Assembly (NCBI GenBank): GCA_029817715.1
Contig: JARUPY010000387.1
Span: 496,001 to 560,000 of the forward strand
Length of the DNA: 64,000 bases
Direction: 5' to 3'
Origin: Melastoma dodecandrum
Lineage: Eukaryota; Streptophyta; Magnoliopsida; Myrtales; Melastomataceae
Every line of letters starts with the position of its first letter. The stretch's first letter is position 1. Shown here piece by piece: positions 1-10,409 of this stretch. A program made the translations under genes and the position numbers. The notes under the pieces were generated by a model. The model did no database searches. It saw only the letters and a program-made list of their open reading frames with translations, and was not told the origin of the DNA.

Positions 1-602
1 ATCCATATTTCCGCAAATTCACGGAATGACTTCTCTGCACGTTGTGGACAACAGATCTGCACCCACATCATCATCGCAAGCGCGCATGACGGGGATGCAG
101 ATGCCCGTCACGTCCGGAGTTGCATCGGTTTGCCGGAGAAGTAAATTCCACATCAACATGTAATCCGGGAAGATTGGCTGCTCTGCATTAAAATATCCCT
201 CCATAAGATAACTAGGTCTAGCAAGGGCGTGGTCCCTTGGGAATTTCAACTACGACTGAGAATTTATTAAATTATTCATAATCTTTACAATGTGGACAAA
301 CAACAAAAGAAAATCAACGTTTCTAGGTTTAGTTGATGGTTATGGTATAAAGCAATGTTAAGATGGTCGCCCGACATTCGGATTAGTGCGCATGATTAGC
401 CATGAATCATAGCGAAAACGCTTGCTTGCTTCACAAGGATTAGAACACTGATTCTATTTAGGAATGCTTACATGTCTGCTCATACAAGTGTTATTCAATG
501 TCAAATGTCTTGTCTTATGTACACAATGGTTTTTGCTGAGCAAACATTGTTACAGCCAGAGCCATGGGATATATGGATGATCTGTGGATATCTATTGTGG
601 TT
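1..602. other. Intergenic / 3' flank of the F-box gene
   Basis: I see no supported gene here. The left part is AT-rich with only short non-conserved reading frames. The part next to 603 is probably the 3' UTR and downstream flank of the minus-strand F-box gene that ends at 603. Confidence 0.5.
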
Positions 603-2295
603 TCATGTGGACTCGGTTCGGTGCGGAACATCGTGATCGTGCCTTGTACTTGTGTCTGCCTGGCAGCACCAGCACGGGGTAGGGCTCGAGAGGGATATAT
701 GGACTCGCATCACCTCGTGAACCGCGCCACGAGTGAGGAGTCGAAGGACCCTGTGACCTTGGGAGGAGGCGACCTCGTGCAAGGATACGACGAGGAAGTG
801 AGACTCATCCCTCATACGGAAGCCATACAGTAACCTGCCGAGCGTTGACCACCGCACGCAGACCTGGCCCTCGGATATCTGGTTATCTACAACCGCTTGT
901 ACCATGTCCTCGACCTGTCGAAACACACAAAGATACACCAGAATTACGAGGCGATGGAATGGGTAGAAAGGAACAACACGGTGCACACATTGTGAAGAGT
1001 CAAAAGAGCAAAAAAGTGGCTTACTGGGACTTCGAGAAAGGTGAAGCAGTAATGCAGGCTGACCAAATGGAGTGCTGCACTGAATTTGGGCTTGAGCAGC
1101 AGCATTTTGACATCTACAAAGCTCAGCTCCAATGATTTCAACTCTGCCATTATCTCCTTATACAATCCGATCTCGACTGACTGAGATGTATAAAGACTGT
1201 CCTCGACAGAACGAACTATGGACTGAGCCTTATCTGCCACCTCATTATGCCTCTTAATGTAAAGATGCCTCCATCCCTGATCCAGGTATAAAAGAAGATC
1301 GAGGACTAGAAGTCAATCCAGACACTAAACTACATTAGTCTACTTAATTTGAAAAGCATACAACAAATTAAACCAGACAAGTATAAATCTAACTAATAGT
1401 ATTCGATTCATCCATGGTTCACACGTGTTCTCCCTGCATCTTCTGCAGTCTCCATACACATAACACAGGGATTGCCGAACACTGCACTGCTTGTTCAACC
1501 AGAACCACAACAAATCAAATTTCTCAACAGACTTTCACCACCCAGTATTATCATCAAGCTGAACATCAAACAGGACATTTCATGTTAGCACAAAACATTA
1601 ATAAGGAGATGATGTGCTCTAATAACGGCTCCTGCAAAATATAGAGTACCTCCAAGCACGCAGTTCCTATGACATCGAGCAACAAACTGCCAGAATAGTA
1701 GATGATTACCCTCGTGACACTAAAGAATCATCACTAGTCCATCATCGAACATAATGTCACATCGCTTCTATAACTATGAATTTGAATATAACCAGGATGG
1801 TTCGATGAACAACAAACAGGAAAACAAGGATAATAGACCACCTACGGTCCAGCAGTTAAGCCAACTGCTCCAAAAAAGCTCCAGTTCTTCGTAGCATTGC
1901 GAAGTAAAAGAACAAACAAGTAACAGCAAGCCCTCGCAGATGGAGGATCTTCAAGCAGCAGTAATCGATGAATACCTCACTAGAAGGCCCAGCAAGTGGA
2001 GAGGACGCCCGGAACAAAATCCACCAGGAAGGCCATCTCCTGCGAGCGAACTTCTCCCAGAGTGAGTCGCAGCAGCACGATTCCCTCCAGAAACGGCTAC
2101 AGCTTCCCAAGGCACACACGTCCGACTCCTGATCAAAATTAATTAAAAAAATCCATAAAGATGCGATCTTAGACAGAATCGAGGAATACCCAGATCGAAT
2201 AACCTAACAAGAAAGGATTATTCAAAGCGGGAGAAGGAGACCTGCAGGTGAGAGGCGATTTTGAGGAAGACGTCTTCGGGCAAAGAAAGCTCCAT
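603..2295 (-). CDS. F-box protein, four exons
   Basis: This is a spliced minus-strand gene with exons 2242-2295, 1976-2128, 1025-1276 and 603-914, giving 256 aa. Exon 1 starts with MELSLPEDVFLKIASHL, a typical N-terminal F-box start, and exon 2 continues with VCALGSCSRFWRESCCCDSLW, the second half of an F-box. Family members bind SKP1 in SCF ubiquitin ligases and select substrates through the C-terminal part. Here that part is not LRR, kelch or WD40; it holds the blocks GWRHLYIKRHNEVADKAQ (start of exon 3) and CVRWSTLGRLLYGFRMRDES (exon 4), which I recall from a small plant F-box family of about 250 aa. All introns are GT-AG and in phase. The ATG at 2295 is the only one that gives a full F-box. 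The function is inferred from family and the substrate is unknown. The gene lies head to head with DVR. Confidence 0.8.
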
Positions 2296-2593
2296 GCGAT
2301 CGACCTTGTCGTGGGGCTTCGGTTCGCTGACTGAAAAAAGACAAATCACTCCAGATATTTGTTAAAAATAAAAAAGAAAGGAAAATTATACAGAATGAAT
2401 GGCGTTGATTTGTTAATGACTTCACACTTCTCTCGTCCCTCGAACCGCAAGTTGAAGTTCAGACCAATCAAAGTAACCAACGAGAAGCGTAAAAGGGAGG
2501 ATCAATCTCTTATCGTCATCTTCAAGAAGAACAGTTGCAACAGCCTCACTGTCCTTTGTCCTAAAGCAGCTGCTTCTTCTTCGACTTTTACCA
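2296..2593. promoter_or_regulatory. Shared 298-bp divergent promoter, F-box gene / DVR
   Basis: The start codons of the minus-strand F-box gene (2295) and the plus-strand DVR gene (2594) are only 298 bp apart, so both 5' UTRs and core promoters must lie here or overlap. No clear TATA box is visible for either gene. The interval contains a CT/TTC-rich stretch just upstream of the DVR ATG. Co-regulation is inferred from spacing only. Confidence 0.55.
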
Positions 2594-3883
2594 ATGTCAG
2601 TTTCCTTATCCTCTTCCCCTGTTTTTACTGTCCATTGCTTTCACCGACGAGGCTCCCAGAGACTTGCCAGTGGCTTCTGGGTTGACTCTACTGGTTGCCC
2701 TTTGTTCTCATCCCAACTTTCCCCTTTAAAGTGGGGACCTTTTCGGGAACCCGATCCGGAAAGGCAGCGGCGGAGGCCGGGGCTTAGGCTACTGGGTGGT
2801 GTTGTTGCTTCTGGTTCATTGGAGGATGCGATTGAAGCGAGCTCTCCATCTTCGTTTCAGAGCAAAAATCCTGATGATATTAATGTCCTTGTTGTGGGCT
2901 CAACCGGGTATATCGGCAAGTTTGTGGTGAGGGAGTTGGTCAGCAGGAGATTCAATGTCATTGCTGTTGCTAGGGAGAAGAGTGGGATCTGGGCTAGGAA
3001 TAGCAAGGAGGAAACCTTGAACGATTTGCGAGGCGCAAATGTGAGTTTCTCCGATGTCACGAGCTTGGATGCGTTGGAGGAGTCTGTTGGGAAGTTGGGT
3101 TGCAGTATCGATGTCGTGGTTTCTTGTCTAGCGAGCCGGAATGGCGGCGTGAAGGACTCGTGGAAGATTGATTGCGAGGCAACCAGGAACAGTCTCTTGG
3201 CGGGGAGGAAGTTTGGGGCTTGTCATTATGTGTTGCTTTCGGCGATCTGCGTGCAGAAGCCCTTGCTCGAGTTCCAGCGTGCAAAGCTGAAGTTTGAGGC
3301 CGAGTTGATGGAGGAGGCCAAGAGGGATCAAGGGTTTACGTATAGCATCGTTAGGCCGACCGCATTCTTCAAGAGTTTAGGAGGTCAGGTCGAGTTGGTG
3401 AAGGATGGGAAGCCTTATGTCATGTTTGGGGACGGGAAGTTATGCGCCTGTAAGCCAATCAGCGAGGCCGACCTGGCTTCCTTCATTGTGGATTGTGTAT
3501 TGAGCAAGGATAAGATTAACCGGGTGTTGCCGATTGGTGGACCTGGGAAGGCGCTGACCCCTCTAGAGCAAGGGGAAATGTTATTTAGGCTGTTGGGGAA
3601 GGAGCCCAAGTTCCTGAAAGTGCCTATAGAGATAATGGATTTCGTGATCGGGGTCCTTGATTTCTTGGTCAAGGTGTTCCCTGGATTGGAGGATGCAGCG
3701 GAGTTCGGTAAGATTGGAAGGTACTATGCTGCCGAGAGTATGTTGATTTTGGACCCGGAGACAGGGGAGTACAGCTCAGAGAAGACGCCGAGCTATGGGA
3801 AGGATACCCTGGAGGAGTTCTTTCAAAGGGTTATTAGGGAAGGGATGGCTGGTCAGGAATTAGGGGAGCAAACAATCTTTTAA
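2594..3883 (+). CDS. DVR: Divinyl chlorophyllide a 8-vinyl-reductase, chloroplastic
   Basis: This intronless gene encodes 429 aa, the usual length for plant DVR (PCB2). The enzyme uses NADPH to reduce the 8-vinyl group of divinyl (proto)chlorophyllide, a late step in chlorophyll synthesis in the plastid. Residues 1 to about 90 are Ser/Arg-rich with few acidic residues, as expected for a transit peptide. A Rossmann fold follows with the dinucleotide-binding motif [10 protein letters not shown] at about 101-110, then [11 protein letters not shown], a block [14 protein letters not shown], and [19 protein letters not shown]. All are hallmarks of the atypical SDR/NmrA-like DVR family. The Met at 2594 is the first in frame with the transit peptide. 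There are no breaks. The gene sits head to head with the F-box gene and tail to tail with the CASP-like gene. Confidence 0.95.
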   Translation: MSVSLSSSPVFTVHCFHRRGSQRLASGFWVDSTGCPLFSSQLSPLKWGPFREPDPERQRRRPGLRLLGGVVASGSLEDAIEASSPSSFQSKNPDDINVLVVGSTGYIGKFVVRELVSRRFNVIAVAREKSGIWARNSKEETLNDLRGANVSFSDVTSLDALEESVGKLGCSIDVVVSCLASRNGGVKDSWKIDCEATRNSLLAGRKFGACHYVLLSAICVQKPLLEFQRAKLKFEAELMEEAKRDQGFTYSIVRPTAFFKSLGGQVELVKDGKPYVMFGDGKLCACKPISEADLASFIVDCVLSKDKINRVLPIGGPGKALTPLEQGEMLFRLLGKEPKFLKVPIEIMDFVIGVLDFLVKVFPGLEDAAEFGKIGRYYAAESMLILDPETGEYSSEKTPSYGKDTLEEFFQRVIREGMAGQELGEQTIF

Positions 3884-4090
3884 GGATTCGATTTCGAGCA
3901 TGTCTTCTGTATTCCTTGTCCTGATGTTTATTATCTCTGTTGAGGAAAATCTAAGCGGATCTATTTGTTCTGAGGTGCAAACTGTGATTGCTTTAATCCA
4001 AAATGATTAACTGAAACAAACATTACATGGATGTTACAGAAAAGGAATTTTCGCCGACATAATGACAAACAGCTGTGGAGATGTGCTGTT

Positions 4091-4851
4091 TTATTTGGGG
4101 ATGCAGCGATGGAAGGAGTGGGCTGAGAGAGTGACGAGGACAAGAAGCACGAGACCTGCAAATAACGAGACTCCAAGGGAACCGGCCACATGATGGCAGA
4201 AGGTTTCGTAGACGTTGCAAATCTTTGTCCAACCTGCGTGTCTGTTCCCCTTCCATGCGATGTACCCAACCCCTCCTGCAGTTCCAGTTGCCGATGCAAC
4301 CAACGCCAGCATCACCTGTTTCATTCATTCATTTCTAGCATCAGAACACTAACGTTGTTCTCTAAAGTACAGGAAACCTTTCGGGAGTATTTTAACTTAC
4401 CGTGTCCCAGATCAGGAGGAAGAGGAGTGACCTCGCTCTTGAGATCGGCTTCTTCGCCACGAAGGTGAGTGCTGCAAGTGCTGTGATCAGGCTGTAGAGG
4501 CAAGCCACCGACATCGCCGCAACAAAGTATCTAACAAGCATCAACAAGAAAACATGTTCGAGTTAATGTGATTTTCATGTCAAGAACGCGCCACGCCAAG
4601 CTCACGGGAAAGTTCACTCTGAGTTCGAGAACTCACATAAAAGCGGGAGACTGGGTGAATTTGGCTGGTAGAGGGACTGGAAATGGGATCCCCGCCACAG
4701 TAACAGACACGGTTTGCTTGCTCGTGACTACCACAACTACCGATGCCAGCGTCGACGCAAACAGCAGTACTCTCAGACAAGCATGAGCAGCACCCGGCTG
4801 CGGCCCATGAGAAGGAGGGTAGGCATCTCCCTTGACTGCCGACTCCGCCAT
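4091..4851 (-). CDS. CASP-like membrane protein (CASPL1 type)
   Basis: The gene has three exons, 4637-4851, 4401-4530 and 4091-4315, and encodes 189 aa. The frame remains open upstream of 4851, but the first ATG is at 4851 (MAESAVKGDAY), which fits the short cytosolic N terminus of this family. Four hydrophobic segments are visible: one around LRVLLFASTLASVVVVV, one around YFVAAMSVACLYSLITAL, one around VMLALVASATGTAGGVGY and one around SLFAGLVLLVLVTLSA. CASP and CASPL proteins form membrane scaffolds; CASPs organise Casparian strip deposition, while most CASPL roles are unknown. The conserved TM1 Arg (CLRVLL) and extracellular features of the CASPL1 subfamily are present. The protein ends IPK. 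Exon phases close exactly. It is expected at the plasma membrane, by inference. Confidence 0.88.
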
Positions 4852-5706
4852 GAGACAATCTACGGCCTCGTGGAAAGAATGCTTTTTAGGGAATGCTGCT
4901 AAACCTGTCAATCAGTGTGGTTGCGAGGGATGGATGCTTGGAGTTTTTCCTAATTCGAGGCCATTTATAGGAAGAGCTTATACTAATCCCATCGCATAGA
5001 CATCAACCGTGATAAAATATACTGCCCACATGTTGCTGATGGCAATGTAAATAATTCGACTCTGTTGTGAACTGGCAAAGTCAACCGCTTCCTTCTCTTG
5101 CCAAAGAGACAACAATTCCTCAGTTTGATCTTGAGGCTGGAGTTGCTATTGCGTGTTGGAGAGATCCTTACAAGCTGTACGCAATCCCCAATAAGAAGAA
5201 GAATAATGTCTAGACAATGGATTGATCGTGCGAAATCGTGAGCCACCAAACACTAACTTGACAATTCAGCATCACAAATGATTAGCTAAAAAAAAGCCAG
5301 TGTGTCCCAAATATCAAGCAGCAGCGACTTTAAAGGATTGGCCCTCCCTGCAACCACGGGGATCCCATAACGTCCAGGCATGTGTTTCACGGGCTCATTT
5401 AAAAAAGATCGATATCCAACTCTGCCTTCGCCGAGTGAATGGGACACGTTCTAATTCTCGCCTCAATTACAGGTCTTCCGACTATGCCGTCAATTCTAGC
5501 CCGGAGCTGCTTCCAAGGGCAGATACCACGGTGCAGATATTGGACTCCAGAGCAGCAGCTAATGCCTGTCGGGAGGGATGTCATTAGATGCCTTGATATA
5601 ATATGAGATTGAACCACCCCAGGGTAAACCTGAACGCAGTCGTTTTGTATGTACACATAGATCTAAAGATACAATTAGTAAGTAGGCATGTCCGTTCGGC
5701 AGCTAC
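4852..5706. other. Intergenic, CASP-like upstream region
   Basis: No supported gene lies here. The 200 bp next to 4851 would be the CASP-like promoter and 5' UTR, but I see no convincing TATA box. Short reading frames on both strands lack conserved features. Confidence 0.45.
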
Positions 5707-6458
5707 CTTGCTCTCCTCTTCCTTCTTTCTCTTGATGAGCTCCAGAGGCCACTCATTTACAAGCTGTTTGAGTTCGGCCAGTATTTGTGGCCTCTTTTCT
5801 TCAGGTAAGCTCTGTTTTGTCAACAATATTTTACGAAAATCATCAGCAGCAAAGACATCACCTACGTAATTGTTGAACTTCGCATTCCACAAGTCATCCA
5901 CCCAGCATTACATTATTGTTGATTAGGATACCCAGATCTGACAAAGAAGGGCAATTGCCAACGGAGCTAAAACTTCTACCTCCAGGTTTAGAAAGGATGC
6001 CACCACAATTCTAACTCCCTCAGCATTACATTATCATGAATATAAATTCGCTGCCTACATCTCCACCAAGAGCCCCCACACGAATGCATGCTTTTGTAAC
6101 TTCTTGGCAAATATTGCAGTTGAAGTTGTCATGAATACGAAGATTTGACAATCTCTGCAAGAAATCCATGCAACATAGATACAATCAATAAGTATGTTAT
6201 CGACATGATCAAGTAAACTGTTCCAATCATAGAGACTCACAAATCTGCGTAGATTTTGCAAGGCGTCGAATAGAAGCTTAATGTCCTCATGGTTCTGGCA
6301 TTTCTCGATCAAAGACCATGTCCATGCATAGGGTGCCATCGTTCTTTTATTATTTACAGAATCAAGTATCGCATTATATATTTCTTTCACTGCATCTATG
6401 CTCCGTGATTGATGTTTCGGCTTTCTTTGGCTACGTTTGTGTCTGCCGAGAGGCTCGA
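5707..6458 (-). pseudogene. Relic of an intron-containing gene (unidentified helical-repeat-like protein)
   Basis: Three exon-like pieces remain on the minus strand. One at about 6241-6458 is open from an in-frame TAA upstream, contains ILDSVNNKRTMAPYAWTWSL and ends at a good GTGAGT donor. One at about 6058-6154 starts after a TTGCAG acceptor and contains NLRIHDNFNCNICQEVTKAC. One at 5707 to about 5901 contains LPEEKRPQILAELKQLVNEW and ends at a GTAGCT donor. They follow one another in order and read like plant protein sequence, but no start codon, no 5' exons and no 3' exons can be found. The large middle part expected between the second and third pieces is also missing. The style resembles organellar PPR/TPR-like proteins, but I do not firmly recognise the family. 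A truncated duplicate is the likeliest explanation. Confidence 0.45.
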
Positions 6459-6767
6459 CAATCGACCGTTACTCCGATGTGCTTATCAAATTGAAGTTTG
6501 ATAATATTTTTTATATTTATCGGTTTCTTCCAATGTATCCTAAGACGGTTATGAGTGAATTGGCTGCAATTATTTTTGTAATGGTGAATGCTGGTGTAGA
6601 TCCTGTAATTCTCGCGTGTCAGGTGTGATAAAATCAAGTGTAGATCAGTATGAAATCGTGATCGATGGACTCTTTCCTCGGACTTGTCAAGTCTTAGGCG
6701 CAGGATTCATCTGACCACCATCAGCAGCACTTATCATCGGTCCAGCAAAAGCTGTTGCTGCTGTTCC
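6459..6767. other. Intergenic
   Basis: I see no conserved reading frame or repeat. The stretch separates the gene relic from the acidic reading frame on the same strand. Confidence 0.4.
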
Positions 6768-7427
6768 CTAATTGGACTCGGGGAGCTCTCCTCCAGTCGG
6801 CATCCCTGAGATAGGCTCGTTCGCTTCCACATGCATGGCAGAGTTGTATTCCGAAAGAATCCCTTCCAGAGGTTCATCATCCTTCCTGGAGGAGGAGTCG
6901 TGAGCCGGCGAATGGTGTGAAATCAGCCTCCTGGACTCATCGTCCCCATCTCCATGCCCGTCTTCCAGACTCGTGACCTCATCTTCTTCCACACCGCCAT
7001 CCCCCTTCTCTTCCTTTTTTTCTTCCTTCTTCTGCTCCAGAGCTTCGTGTCCCATTCCTTCTTCTCGAGGCACCATGGGAGTCTCCACCACATCCTCAGG
7101 GCGAGGCAGAGCTTTGGCATCCACATCGTCAACCTCGACCCTCCCCCCCATATCCAAATTCTCACCGTCCTCTTCTCGCACCTTTCCCTCAACGATCTCG
7201 ACAATGTTCTCTTCCTCGAAAGGGAAGCGTTCGAGCTGAACCACGCTGCGGTTCTTGGCGGCAGCATTCGTGCAGTTGCCCTTCAGCAACGTACTGCCAT
7301 CGTTGGCGACATACTGCTTGGATTTCTGTTGGAGCTGATTCCGGCGTTTCTGTTTCATATAAAGGGTGAAGAAGAGCAGAGGGGCGGTTTGCAAGAAGAA
7401 GGCCCAGCCCAACAAGAGCTGCTATTC
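6768..7427 (-). CDS. Hypothetical acidic protein with N-terminal hydrophobic segment (possible last exon)
   Basis: An open minus-strand frame of about 215 codons ends at 6768. Its left edge has a splice-acceptor-like AATAGCAG just before LLLGWAFFLQ, so it may be the last exon of a longer gene; without splicing, the first ATG is the Met of MKQKRRNQ. A hydrophobic stretch (WAFFLQTAPLLFFTLY) is followed by a basic cluster (KQKRRNQLQQKSK). Then comes a long Glu/Asp-rich tail with EEKKEEKGDG-type runs and SRRLISHHSPAHDSSSRKDDE. This layout suggests a membrane-anchored, mostly disordered protein. I recognise no family and found no clear upstream exon, so the gene is uncertain. Confidence 0.35.
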
Positions 7428-8137
7428 GAGTCCGTGGACAATAAAAGGAAATCCGTTAATTTTAAATCAAATTTTATATAAAAAAGTTAATGTTAAGTAT
7501 GTTAACGTTAACTATATTACATAACACCAATGCTCAATATTTACAATTTAAAATTTAGTAACAAGCCGCTTCAAGCCCATCAGTTGGCGAGCCATTTTAA
7601 GGCCCAATAATTGATTAGGCCTAAAATGTTTGGGCTCAGTAATTTTGGGGAGGCCCAAAATGATTTGGCGGCGGGAATTTCTTGTTGACTATACCGGGGA
7701 TTTTAATCGAACCTTCTGACGGGTACCGGCCGCGATCATTTGCTTTGTTCTTCACTCTCCTCCCTGGCGACAGTGATTTCATCTTCGGATGGCGAAACCC
7801 TCTCGACGACTGTCCGACAAACGACACGGACGGCCTCTCCGGCAAGGATAGGCAGCAGATCAACGCTGAGGTTGATGAGGAGGAGAGCGCGGCCGTCGCT
7901 CGGTCCGCTAATGAGACGACGACGACGACGTAGATGCCGGAGCCGGCGAAGGAGACGAGGTTTTCGTTGTAATTTGTCTTGCTTTTAATTTGTCGTTAGT
8001 TTCTTGCGACCTGAGGCTCGCGCACTCCGAGTAGGGTTCCTTTTGTACGGGACGATCGGTTGGCTTTGGTTTGATTGTTCAGTTGTGGGTGCTAGGATTC
8101 GGCATTGAGTGTGATGTTGGGTGGTTGCTTGGTTGAA

Positions 8138-8230
8138 TTCGGCATTTATCTGGTCTTAAGAGGATTTGTTCTTCCATTTGGATTATCAATAATTTTCGGC
8201 ATTTATCTGGTCGTAAGAGGATTTGTTCTA
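8138..8230. repeat. Direct repeat, about 35 bp, two copies
   Basis: The block TTCGGCATTTATCTGGTC, followed by (T/G)TAAGAGGATTTGTTCT, occurs at 8138 and again at 8195. The offset is 57 bp and there is one mismatch. It has no recognised function. Confidence 0.8.
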
Positions 8231-8332
8231 AGGCTGAGCTCGATTCGAAGTCTAAGATGAAGAAGTTTATGGAAGACGCGTCAAATTTAAGATGGATGAA
8301 TATAAGTTTGATGTGAATTTCTTTTCATGCAT

Positions 8333-8467
8333 CTTTCGCTTCAACTGTTTAGGTTATTTAACTTACTGAACATTTGTCTTTCGCTTTAACTGTTTAGGTT
8401 ATTTAACTTACTGAACATTTGTCTTTCGCTTCAACTGTTTAGGTTATTTAACTTACTGAACATTTGT
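8333..8467. repeat. 45-bp tandem repeat, three copies
   Basis: A unit beginning CTTTCGCTTCAACTGTTTAG and ending in TGAACATTTGT is repeated three times with starts at 8333, 8378 and 8423. The copies are nearly identical (C/T difference in the second), so the expansion is recent. Confidence 0.9.
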
Positions 8468-10000
8468 GTTGCATACTGATGATGAACTCTGGAGTTTTGA
8501 TGACGAAAATCAGTAGGCGCGTCGGGCACTTGGCCGAGGTGCCAAGGTGAGGCCGGGGGAGGCCCTCTCGATCTGAACAAGCCCGGGCAGGCGCATTGGT
8601 CATGGGCGTCGGGGTGCTTGGGCGCTATTTAGGGTGCCTCAGACCTAATAAGCCTCCCCAGCCCCAGGGAAGTGTTCCCTCCCCAACCCTAGCGAAGCAT
8701 CCCCAGACCCAGCCAAGTCGCCCCCTTCCCCCTTCCCTAGGCCCAGCAAAGTCTCTCCCTCCCTAGATTTTTAGGGAAATGTCCCAGCTTAGCTCCAGTG
8801 AAGTCTCACCCTCCCCAGGTTTTTTAGGGAAATGTTGTGAGACAGATTGTAGAGGAAAGAAATAGATTGAAGTGGGATGCGGGATGACTGCTAAGACAAA
8901 TTAAATTGGGATTGTAGACAACTCATGAAAGTATTGTGTGGTGTATATGATTCATAAAAATAGTGGTTTGTTCATAGGTGCCTTAAAACAATAAGGTGAG
9001 CGCCTCACGCCTCGGGTGATCAGAGCCGTTTTCGCCTTAGGGGCACCTTAGCGCCTTAACAACACGGACAAAAATGCAGATGCACGTTTTAATTGGAGGT
9101 ATCATGACTGATCTGTACATAGCTTCCTTGTTCTGTTGCTAAATTGACATCCTTTCTTCATGTAGGATGACAGGTTTGATTTAACAAAAAATTATTGGTG
9201 AAAACTGGATTGAACCTCCAAAAAGAGAGAGAAAGGTTTCCTACTGTTCATTGACTAATGTTTTGTTTAATTCTTGCATTTCTTCGTGAGTGCTTTTGCT
9301 AAATCAATTATTTAGAAGCAGAGTACTTCAAAGAATCCATGTGACAAGGGGTACTGACTGGCCAATGTTGAGACAGAGTCTCGTGTTGAAGGTTGCAAAA
9401 TCACATGATCTCGCTTCCCCGGTGTCAGTACAGGACCATATATTTTTAAACTTTTAGATTATTTGTAATGTTAAGTGCCATACTTGGTCATAACGGTGGC
9501 ACTAGTCCTAGGATGTGCTCTCAATGATCTTGGCTGGTAGAATGGCTCCTGGTGTACACTTATTTCTGCCAAAGTAATCTGAGGGTAGGGGAAAATGAAG
9601 TTTAGCACTATGTAAGATCTTTTGTGCTCAAGTCCAGGTATCAAACCACTTTAGATCCACATTAATGCCTGGGGAGTAGCTAAAGTTAGAAACCCAACCA
9701 AGTGATCTCCCTCTGGTTCCTTAGGATGACCATTCCTTGTGGCCAACATTATTTGCTGGTGAAGTGCTTAAGTTTGTTCTTCTAGCATAGACCCGGCCTC
9801 ACCGGGAGTGGATATATCACTACTATGGTTCATGAATTATTGCATTAAGGAGATTCAAAGTTCCATCAGCTTGTCAGTTTCTCCCAATGTACAGTCCGTT
9901 TGTTTATCTATTGGGTAGGCTTTTGCTTGCAATTAGTACATAGGATTAGAGGTAATATAACCTAGGGGATTTCTTAATGCGAAGGCTCTTTTGTTGCTGT

Positions 10001-10309
10001 CTAAAGCCACAGGGCGCCGGCTTCCCGGAGCATCTTCTTAAGGGAGCCGTTGAGGTGGTAAGTCATGACGGTGTTGGCAGAGCCGACAAACTTCCCCCCG
10101 ATGAACACAGCAGGGACAGAGGGGTTGCAACCCAGGCGAGCAAGGGCCCACTCAACTTCCTTTCCCCTGGGGTCCTCGTCCACCTCGTAGATGGCTGGGC
10201 TGACCCCGAGCTCGTAGAAGAGCCTCTTCACCGCATGGCACATGCAGCAGCTGCTCTTGCTGAATATCACGACCGCCCTCTGCGTCGCCAACTTCGCCAC
10301 CCGGTCCAT
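10001..10309 (-). CDS. CC-type glutaredoxin (ROXY-like), CCMC active site
   Basis: This single-exon gene encodes 102 aa, the standard size for plant-specific CC-type glutaredoxins. The N terminus [20 protein letters not shown] leads into the active site CCMC, followed by VKRLFYELG. The glutathione-binding TVP-like region is [20 protein letters not shown]. The protein ends GALWL, carrying the ALWL motif that in ROXY proteins mediates contact with TGA bZIP/TOPLESS partners. These proteins act in the nucleus and cytosol as redox-linked regulators of TGA factors, often in nitrate, stress or floral signalling; that role is taken from the family. A TATA box lies upstream at 10395-10403. A second family member is divergently placed at 13165. 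Confidence 0.95.
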   Translation of the reverse strand: MDRVAKLATQRAVVIFSKSSCCMCHAVKRLFYELGVSPAIYEVDEDPRGKEVEWALARLGCNPSVPAVFIGGKFVGSANTVMTYHLNGSLKKMLREAGALWL

Positions 10310-10394
10310 GACGCCAAAATATGGAAGGCTTACGGGTAAGAACGCTGGTAAGCTTACTCACTTATGATTTTATCAGCTTGCCTTGCATTGTCAT

Positions 10395-10403
10395 TATATA
10401 TAT
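10395..10403 (-). promoter_or_regulatory. TATA box of the CCMC glutaredoxin
   Basis: A TATATATAT run on the minus strand lies 86-94 nt upstream of the start codon at 10309. That is a suitable distance for a short 5' UTR. Confidence 0.6.
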
Positions 10404-10409
10404 GACAGA

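Larger units (their letters stand above)
7428..10000. other. Intergenic with repeats and probable transposon debris
   Basis: No supported gene lies here. The region contains GGCCCA/GGGCCT-type motifs at about 7570-7660, a 35-bp direct repeat (8138-8230), a 45-bp triplicate tandem repeat (8333-8467) and a GC-rich patch at about 8510-9060. That patch is rich in AGGCGC/GGTGCC words at both ends and is probably a degenerate element. The rest is AT-rich without conserved frames; the open frames near 7682-7988 have no ATG start. Confidence 0.5.

Noticed and set aside
7682..7988. Plus-strand frames with Arg-rich or acidic tails
   Set aside because: They do not start with ATG, and the tail comes from a GAC/GACGAC repeat. 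No family features are seen.
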